Positions 53,752-61,608 of a stretch of 64,000 bases of DNA are shown here, piece by piece (within the stretch, counting starts at the first letter, position 1; each line of letters opens with the position of its first letter). Source of the DNA: Bryobacterales bacterium. GTDB taxonomy: Bacteria; Acidobacteriota; Terriglobia; Bryobacterales; UBA6623. The DNA is taken from positions 1 through 64,000 of the forward strand of contig JAJDZN010000057.1 of assembly GCA_022824585.1 (NCBI GenBank), written 5' to 3'. The translations under genes and the position numbers were made by a program. The notes beneath the pieces are model-generated. The model ran no database searches, was not told where the DNA came from, and saw nothing but the letters and a program-made list of their open reading frames with translations.

Positions 53752-56697
53752 ATGACATTCCTCAGGCTGGTGCCGCTGACCCTGCTACTCGCTACCGCGC
53801 TACAGGCAGAACGTGTGCAGTACTGCATCCTGTTCGGGGTTGGCGACGAAGAGCCGACACGCTGGGACGGTTCGCTGGAAGCCTCGGGCGCTCGGATTCT
53901 GGGCCTGTCCGGCTGGCGGCTCGGCCGAGGGGACTCGGTGTCCGGATCCAGCTGGCGACTCGCGACTCGCCGCATTGCCCTGACGCGCTCAATGAACGAT
54001 CTCGACCTCTATCCCGCACTGGAAGCAGGCATCTACGCGCTGGTAGAGACGATCGGAGCTGACCCGGTGTTCCGAATTCGCACCTCGCAGGGTACCGCAA
54101 TATTCCATGCTTCGGAGGTCGGGTTCGGAAATCCTGCGCTTCTGCTGGACGGCCGGGTATCTGTCGAGCGAATACCCGTCACGACGATCCTTACCGACTC
54201 GGTCGAAGAGCAGGACCTGCCCGCCATCGCAAGGTTCGGCGACACCGTGTACATGGCATATGTCGAGTTCACGCACGGCGCTCGCGAACTGAGGTGGCGC
54301 CGTCAACTGCGGTCCGAGCCCGATTCGTTCGACCCCTTGTCGCGACCGGCGGGAGGCGACCGCATCTGGCTGCGCGAATACTCGGTGCCCAGCGGGCAAT
54401 GGGGAGAGCCTCAAGCGGTCGGAGCCGGCGGCCAGGATATCTACTCCGCGGCGGTTGCCGCGGACGGCCAGGGGCGCGTGTGGGTCATACGCTCCAAGCA
54501 GGTGGACGGAAACTTCGACATCTATGCCAGCTATCGTCACGAGGGCCGCTGGTCGGACGAGCTGCGGGTCACCAGCCATCCAGGCCCGGACATCAGTCCG
54601 GCCGCCGCGACAGCCGCGGACGGCGCCGTGTGGATCACCTGGCAGGGGTACCGAGACAGCCTTGACGTGCTCGTCGCGCGCCAAGACGGGGACGGGTTCT
54701 CCGCCGAACAAGCGGTTTCGAGTTCCGCGGAGAGCGATTGGGCCCCGCAGATCGCGGCGGCGCGGAGCAAGGGCGTGGCTATCTCTTGGGACACCTACGA
54801 CAGCGGCAACTACGACGTCTACGTGCGGCGGCTGTCGTACGGGCAAGGAATCGAGATGGAAGCCGCGTTAGCTGTTGCCGCCAGCCCGCGTTTCGAGGCT
54901 CGCTCTAGCGTCGCGTTCGACAGCCAAGACAGGCTCTGGGTCGCCTACGAGGACTCGTTCCCGGGCTGGGGCAAGGACTTTGGAGCGTACGAGACCACCG
55001 GCGCGGGACTCTACCAGGACACGAAAGTGCAGGTAACGGTGGTGCAGGGCAAGCGCCTGTACCGGCCGGCCGCACCGGGAGCGGCGGTGTTCGAGGCTCT
55101 GCCCCCGTCCAGCCCGAACAACCGCAGGCGCCGCGGTCGAGAGATACTGCACCGCCCGCAACCGGACCCCAGCCTGGCGGCAACCCGGCCAGCGCACGCT
55201 ACGCCGTACCCGCGGAGCAAGATCGCTCGCGAAGGGTATCCGCGACTGGCGGCCGACGACTCCGGGAACGTCTTCCTGGCATTTCGGACCTCAGGCGGCG
55301 ATATCTGGGGCCCGCTAGGGACGACCTGGTTCGGGCATATGGCGCGATTCGACGGCAGGGCTTGGGTGGGTCCGACGTATCTCGGACGCTCGGACGGGCT
55401 GCTCGACCAGCGGCCGGCCTTGGCGGCGATCGGTCCGGGAAAATTGCTGGTTGTCGGCACCTCGGACCATCGCTTCAGCGAGGCCGGCCTGCGGAACGCG
55501 AACCGCAATGACTTCGACTATGACTTGGTCGCTCACACGTACGAGAGCGAGCCCGGAACCGAAGAGCACGCCTTGGAGGCCGTGGAAGAGCAAAGCCCGC
55601 AAGCTCGAACCGACGAGATCGAAGCCGAGCTGATGCAAGTCGCCCGGATGCGCGACTACCGGGCGCGGATCGGGGGCGAGTCGCTCCGCCTGATGCGGGG
55701 CGAGTTCCATCGCCACACCGAGATCAGCGGCGACGGAGCTCGCGACGGCGGCTTGATCGACGCCTGGCGCTACTTCATCGACGCGTCCTACATGGACTGG
55801 GCGGGTTGCTGCGACCATGACAACGGCTATCGCGAATACCCGTGGTGGCGCACCCAGAAACTCTCCGACGCCTTCCACCTGACCGGCAAGTTCGTCACGC
55901 TGTTCAGCTACGAGCGCAGCGTGCGATACCCCGAGGGGCACCGCAACCTCCTGTTCGCGCAGCGGGGCGTGCGTCCCTTGCCGAGGCTGCCCAAGATGGC
56001 GGAAGACTCGCCCGCCGAACCTGCGCCCGACACCCAGATGCTGTACCGGTACCTGCGACGCTATAAGGGACTCGCCGCGGTTCACACGTCCGGCACGGGC
56101 ATGGGCACGGACTGGCGGGACAACGATCCGGAGCTCGAGCCGTGGGTCGAGATCTATCAGGGCGATCGGCAGAACTACGAGATCCCGGACGGGCCGCGCA
56201 CGAACACCGCTGACGACTCCATCGGCGGATGGCGCGCGCTCGGATTCGTCTCCCAGGCGCTGGCGAAGGGCTATCGGCTGGGCTTCCAGGCCTCCAGCGA
56301 CCACCTCTCCACGCATATGTCATACGCAAACGTCTGGGTGACAGAAGCGACCCGCGAAGCGATGCTCGAAGGAATTGGGAAGCGCAGGGTCTACGGGGCA
56401 ACGGACAACATCCTCGCGGACGTGCGCAGCCGCGGGCATTTCATGGGCGAGGAGTTCGAGACCAGCGAGGCGCCGAGAATCGAAATCTCCCTCCACGGCA
56501 CTGCCGACTTCGAGCGGGTCGCGATCATCAAGGACGGCCGGTATGTCCATTCGGCGAATCCGGGGTCGCGGGAGGTCAAGCTGGCCTGGACCGACACCAC
56601 CGCGCGCAGCGACGAGACCTCGTACTACTACGTGCGCGGCGAGCAGGTCGATGGGGAGATCGTCTGGGTAAGCCCGATGTGGATCACGCGCCGCTAG
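53752..56697 (+). CDS. Exported beta-propeller plus PHP-domain (CehA/McbA-like) hydrolase
   Basis: The 981-residue protein has a signal peptide, a beta-propeller with sialidase-like blades up to residue ~600 (LDVLVARQDGDGFSAEQAV, YDVYVRRLSYGQG), a short charged linker, and a C-terminal PHP-type domain. That domain begins MRGEFHRHTEISGDG (near residue 651) and continues DWAGCCDHDNGYREYPWW and FSYERSVRYPEGHRNLLF. His and Asp residues there should bind metals for phosphoester or related hydrolysis. The start at 53752 is supported by GGAG (53737-53740), rather than the GTG at 53728. The substrate is unknown. I am confident of the domains and not of the reaction. Confidence 0.82.
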   Translation: MTFLRLVPLTLLLATALQAERVQYCILFGVGDEEPTRWDGSLEASGARILGLSGWRLGRGDSVSGSSWRLATRRIALTRSMNDLDLYPALEAGIYALVETIGADPVFRIRTSQGTAIFHASEVGFGNPALLLDGRVSVERIPVTTILTDSVEEQDLPAIARFGDTVYMAYVEFTHGARELRWRRQLRSEPDSFDPLSRPAGGDRIWLREYSVPSGQWGEPQAVGAGGQDIYSAAVAADGQGRVWVIRSKQVDGNFDIYASYRHEGRWSDELRVTSHPGPDISPAAATAADGAVWITWQGYRDSLDVLVARQDGDGFSAEQAVSSSAESDWAPQIAAARSKGVAISWDTYDSGNYDVYVRRLSYGQGIEMEAALAVAASPRFEARSSVAFDSQDRLWVAYEDSFPGWGKDFGAYETTGAGLYQDTKVQVTVVQGKRLYRPAAPGAAVFEALPPSSPNNRRRRGREILHRPQPDPSLAATRPAHATPYPRSKIAREGYPRLAADDSGNVFLAFRTSGGDIWGPLGTTWFGHMARFDGRAWVGPTYLGRSDGLLDQRPALAAIGPGKLLVVGTSDHRFSEAGLRNANRNDFDYDLVAHTYESEPGTEEHALEAVEEQSPQARTDEIEAELMQVARMRDYRARIGGESLRLMRGEFHRHTEISGDGARDGGLIDAWRYFIDASYMDWAGCCDHDNGYREYPWWRTQKLSDAFHLTGKFVTLFSYERSVRYPEGHRNLLFAQRGVRPLPRLPKMAEDSPAEPAPDTQMLYRYLRRYKGLAAVHTSGTGMGTDWRDNDPELEPWVEIYQGDRQNYEIPDGPRTNTADDSIGGWRALGFVSQALAKGYRLGFQASSDHLSTHMSYANVWVTEATREAMLEGIGKRRVYGATDNILADVRSRGHFMGEEFETSEAPRIEISLHGTADFERVAIIKDGRYVHSANPGSREVKLAWTDTTARSDETSYYYVRGEQVDGEIVWVSPMWITRR

Positions 56698-56739
56698 ACC
56701 GAGCGCCGAGCGAGCCGCCCGCCGGCCCGCGCCAGGCTG

Positions 56740-56745
56740 TACACT
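56740..56745 (+). promoter_or_regulatory. Predicted -10 (TACACT) of the lipoprotein cyclase gene
   Basis: The hexamer ends six bases before the GTG at 56752. Confidence 0.4.
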
Positions 56746-56751
56746 CGACCT

Positions 56752-57555
56752 GTGAAGCATTGGGCGCTGTGTCTCGTGGCAGCCGTGGCGGTCGCTCTAT
56801 CCGCCTGCGGCAGCGAATCCTCCCGGCCCGCCAGTCCGTTCGCAGGCTACAGGCTCGTCGACCTGACTCATGCGTTTGACCAAGACACCGTGTTCTGGCC
56901 CACCGGCCAGCCGTTTCGTCACAGCCAGACCGCCGGGGGGCAGCAGCCGGACGGCTATTTCTACAGTGCCTACGACATCGCCATGAGCGAGCACTGCGGC
57001 ACGCATCTGGACGCCCCGATTCACTTTGCCGAAGGGGGCAAGCCAGTCGGCGACATTTCCCTCGACGAGCTCGCCGGGCCAGTCGCGGTCGTCGATATCG
57101 AGCAACAATGCCTTGCCGATCGAGACTACGCCGCATCAGCTGCTGACTTGGTAGCCTTTGAAGTCGAGCACGGCTCGGTAAAGGAAGGCTCGATCGTGCT
57201 CTTCCGGACCGGATGGAGCAAGCGCTGGCCCGACACCCTGGGCTACCTCGGCGACGACACGCCGGGCAAAGCGGACGCCCTGCGATTCCCCGGGATCGCA
57301 ACCGATGCCGCGCAGTGGCTGGCAGACAGGGGAGTTTCCGCCGTTGGTATCGACACTGCAAGCATCGATCCCGGCTCGTCAAAAACGTTTCCCGCCCACC
57401 AGGTCCTGGCCGCTCACTCTGTGTCGATTCTCGAGAATATCGCCCGGCTTGAAGAACTGCCGGAAACCGGAGCGTTCCTGCTGGCGTTCCCCATGAAGAT
57501 CGGGCGCGGATCCGGCGCACCGTGCCGGATCGCTGCGCTCGTGCCGCAATCCTAA
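56752..57555 (+). CDS. Cyclase-family (kynurenine formamidase-like) lipoprotein
   Basis: The 267-residue protein has a lipobox (VALSACGSES), the metal motif SEHCGTHLDAPIHF near residue 80, and IVLFRTGW, typical of kynurenine formamidase and related cyclases. Attachment outside the cytoplasm argues against kynurenine formamidase itself; it probably hydrolyses a small amide or lactone at the envelope. GTG start with TACACT six bases upstream. It is a divergent relative of the exported enzyme at 18306. Confidence 0.85.
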   Translation: MKHWALCLVAAVAVALSACGSESSRPASPFAGYRLVDLTHAFDQDTVFWPTGQPFRHSQTAGGQQPDGYFYSAYDIAMSEHCGTHLDAPIHFAEGGKPVGDISLDELAGPVAVVDIEQQCLADRDYAASAADLVAFEVEHGSVKEGSIVLFRTGWSKRWPDTLGYLGDDTPGKADALRFPGIATDAAQWLADRGVSAVGIDTASIDPGSSKTFPAHQVLAAHSVSILENIARLEELPETGAFLLAFPMKIGRGSGAPCRIAALVPQS

Positions 57556-57638
57556 CGCGGCCCGGCCTCGCGCCGTCTCGCTCCCGCGAGTTTCCGCCAA
57601 CAGCGTGCGCCGTCCACAGCGCGCTCGCTTTACGATTA

Positions 57639-57668
57639 TTGACAGTTCGCGGGAGGATTGACTAGACT
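57639..57668 (+). promoter_or_regulatory. Predicted promoter of the four-Cache gene
   Basis: TTGACA (57639-57644) and TAGACT (57663-57668) are spaced by 18 bases. The ATG follows nine bases after the -10, implying a near-leaderless transcript. Confidence 0.55.
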
Positions 57669-57677
57669 GTCGTTACT

Positions 57678-59552
57678 ATGCGTCGCTTAGCTCAGTATCT
57701 GATCGTTCTGTCGTCGCTAGCGATATCGTCTGCTACCGCTCACTTTACGCCACGGTGTCACGACGCGAGGATCAGCGCCAGTGAGGTCACCACAGAGCGT
57801 GACGTCAAGCTTTTCGTGGAGTGCGCGGCAGAGTTTCTCGCTGAAGTCGGCCCGGCCGAGGCACGCCGCGCGTTCAACGAGGATGTCCGCTGGAAGCACG
57901 GCGCGACCTACGTGTTCGTTGTCGAGGTCGGCACGTCTGGTGTAACGTCTAGGCGGTTTGTCTTCCCGCCGATCCCTTCCGCGGAAGGCAAGCCGCGAGG
58001 GGCGCCTCTGGTTGATTTCGGAACGGACCTGTACGCCGAAATCTATCGCGCGATGGACGTGGTCGACGAAGGGTGGTTCTACTACTCGACCCCTAATCCC
58101 CAGACCGGAAACAAGGAGTTCAAGCTGTCGTACGTGATTGAAATCGACTGGAACGGAACGCGTGCCGTCATAGGGGCCGGTCTCTACGCCCGCGACTTGC
58201 CCGGCACCTGCCATGCCTCGGACGTCAGCGCCTCGATCGTCAGCGCCAGCATGAATGACCTGCGCCTGCAGGAGTTCGTGCGCTGCGCCGCGATGATGGT
58301 GGAGAGCCGAGGCTATTTTGCGAAACAGGAGCTGGAAACCAACCCGAGGTGGTCCAGCGGGGGAACTAACGTCTTCGTGCTCGACATGATGGGCAACCAA
58401 GTCATGTCCAGCAACCGCCTGAGGATCAACGGCATTGCCCCCCACGAATGGGGGCTGGAGTCCGGGGCGGTCCAGTTTGGCGAGCGCGACTTGACTGGCG
58501 TCGGGGAGGTGTTCGGAGAAGCGTTTGTCTACTACCGGTCGTACCACCCCGAGACATGGGCCTATCAGCCGAAAGTCGGCTTCATGAAGCGTGTGGTAGC
58601 GCAGGGAGTGTCCCTGCTCGTCGGCGCGGGCTATTTTCCCGACACCCAACAGGCTGAACAGGGCGCAACTTGTTCGGACGACTACGCGACTGCCCCGGCG
58701 GTGCGCAGCCGGGACGACATTGAAGCGTTCGTGCGCTGCGCAGTGGAGTACGTGGCCCAGCATGGAGAGGAGGAAGCGCACAGGGCATTCACCCAAGACG
58801 AGCGCTGGAGGCACGGTCCGACGTATCTGTTCGCGTTTGACAAGGCAGACTCAGGCTTTGACTCGACCCCTTTCGTGTTCCCGCCGGATACTACGCGGGA
58901 GGGCTCGACCTTTGGAGCGATCATTGATGGGTTCGGGAACGACTTCTTTTTTGAGATTGACCGAGTATTGTCTCTTGTGGATTCCGGATGGATCCACTAC
59001 GCCTTCACCAACCCGGCGACTGGGCTACATGAGCCGAAGGCTTCCTACATGGTCAATATCAATTGGAATGGCACCCCGGCCTTTATCGGAGCGGGCGTCT
59101 ACGAGCGCAGTCTTCCCGGCACCTGCGATCCGACCGAGGTCAGCGCGGCCCTGCTTGAGTCGGATCAGACCGAAGCCAGACTCCGCGAGTTCGTCAACTG
59201 CGCGGCCTATCAGGTCCAGTCATCCGGCTACTTCGCAGGCCCCGTGCTGACTACCGATCCTCGCTGGAAGCACGGTTCGATCTATGTGTTCGCCTTCGAC
59301 GCGAATACTGGTGAGATCGTCTTCAGTGGCAACCCAGCGAGCTCTGCGGTGTCCCGGCGCATTCCAGAACTGCTGTTCGGAGGTCGGGACATGCTCGCGG
59401 CCACGGCCAAGTTTGGCTCTACCACCTGGTATTACAACTTCAATAACCCCGCTTCTGGGACGGTCGAGCCGAAACTCGGATTTACCAGGCTAGTTATGGC
59501 ACAGGGGGTGCCCGTGATCATCGGTTCCGGGATCAACGCGGTTTCGGACTGA
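57678..59552 (+). CDS. Exported protein with four tandem Cache-like sensor domains
   Basis: The 624-residue protein has a signal peptide (residues 1-21) and four repeats of ~145 residues (about 24-172, 176-322, 330-478 and 481-622). Repeats 1, 3 and 4 end in Cache_2-like GAGLY/GAGVY/GSG segments after K-x-S-Y or K-x-G-F. Each repeat has two Cys (27/49, 178/203, 332/354, 483/508) that probably form a disulfide. Repeats 1 and 3 resemble each other (FVFPP, DWNGT/NWNGT, LPGTC), as do 2 and 4 (GYFA, KVGF/KLGF, VAQGV/MAQGV), so a two-domain unit was duplicated. There is no transmembrane or signalling domain. It may be a soluble ligand carrier or sensor. Family by pattern only; ligand unknown. Confidence 0.75.
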   Translation: MRRLAQYLIVLSSLAISSATAHFTPRCHDARISASEVTTERDVKLFVECAAEFLAEVGPAEARRAFNEDVRWKHGATYVFVVEVGTSGVTSRRFVFPPIPSAEGKPRGAPLVDFGTDLYAEIYRAMDVVDEGWFYYSTPNPQTGNKEFKLSYVIEIDWNGTRAVIGAGLYARDLPGTCHASDVSASIVSASMNDLRLQEFVRCAAMMVESRGYFAKQELETNPRWSSGGTNVFVLDMMGNQVMSSNRLRINGIAPHEWGLESGAVQFGERDLTGVGEVFGEAFVYYRSYHPETWAYQPKVGFMKRVVAQGVSLLVGAGYFPDTQQAEQGATCSDDYATAPAVRSRDDIEAFVRCAVEYVAQHGEEEAHRAFTQDERWRHGPTYLFAFDKADSGFDSTPFVFPPDTTREGSTFGAIIDGFGNDFFFEIDRVLSLVDSGWIHYAFTNPATGLHEPKASYMVNINWNGTPAFIGAGVYERSLPGTCDPTEVSAALLESDQTEARLREFVNCAAYQVQSSGYFAGPVLTTDPRWKHGSIYVFAFDANTGEIVFSGNPASSAVSRRIPELLFGGRDMLAATAKFGSTTWYYNFNNPASGTVEPKLGFTRLVMAQGVPVIIGSGINAVSD

Positions 59553-59754
59553 CGCGCATCCCGATCAAGACTGCCGACCCTCTGCCTGGCCTCGCGACGC
59601 TCTCGGGTCTGGGTCCGGCGGATCGCGGTTTGCGGGCACAGCTGGCGCCACCGCGAGTGTCGCCCGGTCCGGCCTCGGCCGTTCGACGTGCGGAGAAGGG
59701 GCGCGGATGCCGGGGCGCTGTCGGAGGCCGGCCGAACCGTCGAGAACTTCTCGC

Positions 59755-60078
59755 CTACTGCATCGGAGAGCGGGATGTGGGGACGACCCTGGTGATGACG
59801 GACTGCTCGCGGTCTAGGAACTCCGGTATGCGCGGCCCGATCTGGGTGGTCCAGAATTCGCTCTCGTAGACAGCCTTGTAGAGCCGTTCGCGTTCCGCCT
59901 CGGTCTCGAAGCGGCGTATCCAGAAATAGACAGAATCGTCCGACTCCCCCCTGAAGTTTCCAGCGATCACCATTCCCTTGGAAATCTGGAAGGGGATGAT
60001 CTCTTCGTCCATCATCCGGACCCATTCGTCCATCTTGCCCTGGCGTACCTTGTATTGCCTCAGTTCGAAAAAGGCCAC
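59755..60078 (-). CDS. NIPSNAP family protein
   Basis: The 107-residue protein has the ferredoxin-like NIPSNAP pattern: FFELRQYKVRQGKMDEWVRM at the start, FWIRRFETEAERERLYKAVYESEFW in the middle. The GTG at 60078 is chosen because GAGGAG (complement of 60090-60095) lies 11 bases upstream and the fold begins at once; a longer frame from 60114 adds 12 unlike residues. The function of the family is not settled; many are fused or linked to oxidoreductases. It is the last gene of the minus-strand group at the right end. Confidence 0.85.
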   Translation of the reverse strand: MAFFELRQYKVRQGKMDEWVRMMDEEIIPFQISKGMVIAGNFRGESDDSVYFWIRRFETEAERERLYKAVYESEFWTTQIGPRIPEFLDREQSVITRVVPTSRSPMQ

Positions 60079-60239
60079 TTGTTGACTTGCTCCTCGTCGC
60101 GGACAGGTCAGCACGGGCCTGTCGCGAAGCCCGCCGGTCCATTCATACCATAGCCGCTTTCCAAAGCAAGTCCGGGTTGTGAGCCAGCGCGGCCCGAGAC
60201 GTTGGCCGGGCCCTTGCTCAGGCGGGCCGGGAACAGCGT

Positions 60240-61595
60240 TCAGACAAGCAGCTGGGGAATGAGCCCGCTGCTGTCGGCGAAGCGATCAAGCCCAAGCCCC
60301 ATGGCCTTGGCCTGCGACAGCCACAGATTGGCCAGCGGAGTGCCCTCCGCGCAGTGCAGGTGCTGGCCGAGCTTGAACTTGCCGGAGCCCGCGCCGGCGA
60401 TGATGATCGGCAGATCGTTGTACTGATGCGTGGCGCCGTCGCCCAAGCCCGATCCATAAGTGAAGACCGTGTTGTCGAGCAACGTCGAGCCGTCAGCCTC
60501 TTGGATGCTGTCGAGCCTCTCGAGGAGATAGGCGAACTGTGCCACGTGGAAGCGGTCTATGCTCTCCAGCTCGTCCCCGTATTCCTGCTGCTGGTGGGAG
60601 ATCAGGTGATGGCTGATGGGCTTGTCGAAGAGCCCCTCGAACATAAACGGGGTGTTCCAGCGCTCGGGGCCCACCATCAGCGAGGCGACACGCGTCAACC
60701 CCGTCTGGAACGCAACCACGATCAGGTCGCACATGAGGCGGATGTACGCTCCCCGCGGCAAGTAGGCCTCGGGCGGCTCGGGAATCGATACCTCCAGCAA
60801 CTCGCCCTTGAGGCGCTCGAACCGGTCCATCTGATTCTCGATCGTGCGAATCGACTCGAAGTACTCCGCGAACTTTTCACGGTCGGCATGGCCGAGTTCC
60901 CGCTGCAGCGACCGGGCGTCCTCCAGCACCAGATCGGTTATGTTGCGGACCTGGTCCACCTCTTGCGTGCCGAACAGCCTGCGGTAGGCCTTGCGCGGGT
61001 CACGGATCGACGGCGCGACATGTCCCGTCCCATACCAAGAGATGTTGTCGAAATAGATCGATTCTTGGTTGTCCTGATGGCTGTTGCAACTGAACTCCAG
61101 CGTGCTGAAGGGAGTCGTCTGCCCGATCTGATCTGCCACGACGTGATCGAGCGTGCGCTCCAACGGCCAGGCAGACGAGGTCACCGTGAACGGCGCGGCG
61201 CTGCTCAGGAAGCACGAGGCGCACTGCGCGTGAACGTCGGTGCCGATCTGGAACTGGCGGTCCAGCCCCGTGACCAGAGCGACCTTGTGTTGGACGGTCG
61301 CCAGTGGCTCGAGCGTCGGCGTGAGCTTGATCGGGTGGGAGCCGACCTGTGTCGTGGTCTCGATGATGGCGCTGAAGTCGCCGTTGAATGCCGGCAGGCC
61401 TGCATGGCCCTCGCCCGGGAAGAAGGCGCGGCGCACGACTCCAATCGGCACGTAGAAGAATCCCAAGCGTTGGGGCGGCTGGGACTGCTGCTTTGACCGC
61501 CGCGTCGCTGCCGGCGCAATGCTCTCCAGCCAGGGCAGCCCGAGCACGGCGCCGCCTGCGCCGCGCAGAAATGACCGTCTCGACGTGATGCGCAT
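60240..61595 (-). CDS. Tat-exported DUF1552 protein
   Basis: The 451-residue protein has a Tat signal (ITSRRSFLRGAGGAVLGLP) and the DUF1552 body: RLGFFYVPIGVVRRAFFP, GLDRQFQIGTDVHAQCASCFL, YGSGLGDGATHQYNDLPIIIAGAGSG. The C-terminal region recalls sulfatase-like or DUF1501 folds. The family nearly always sits beside DUF1592 cytochromes in Planctomycetota, Verrucomicrobiota and Acidobacteriota, and its function is unknown. It starts 13 bases after the DUF1592 stop, so they form an operon. Confidence 0.93.
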   Translation of the reverse strand: MRITSRRSFLRGAGGAVLGLPWLESIAPAATRRSKQQSQPPQRLGFFYVPIGVVRRAFFPGEGHAGLPAFNGDFSAIIETTTQVGSHPIKLTPTLEPLATVQHKVALVTGLDRQFQIGTDVHAQCASCFLSSAAPFTVTSSAWPLERTLDHVVADQIGQTTPFSTLEFSCNSHQDNQESIYFDNISWYGTGHVAPSIRDPRKAYRRLFGTQEVDQVRNITDLVLEDARSLQRELGHADREKFAEYFESIRTIENQMDRFERLKGELLEVSIPEPPEAYLPRGAYIRLMCDLIVVAFQTGLTRVASLMVGPERWNTPFMFEGLFDKPISHHLISHQQQEYGDELESIDRFHVAQFAYLLERLDSIQEADGSTLLDNTVFTYGSGLGDGATHQYNDLPIIIAGAGSGKFKLGQHLHCAEGTPLANLWLSQAKAMGLGLDRFADSSGLIPQLLV

Positions 61596-61608
61596 GAGGC
61601 CGCTCGGC

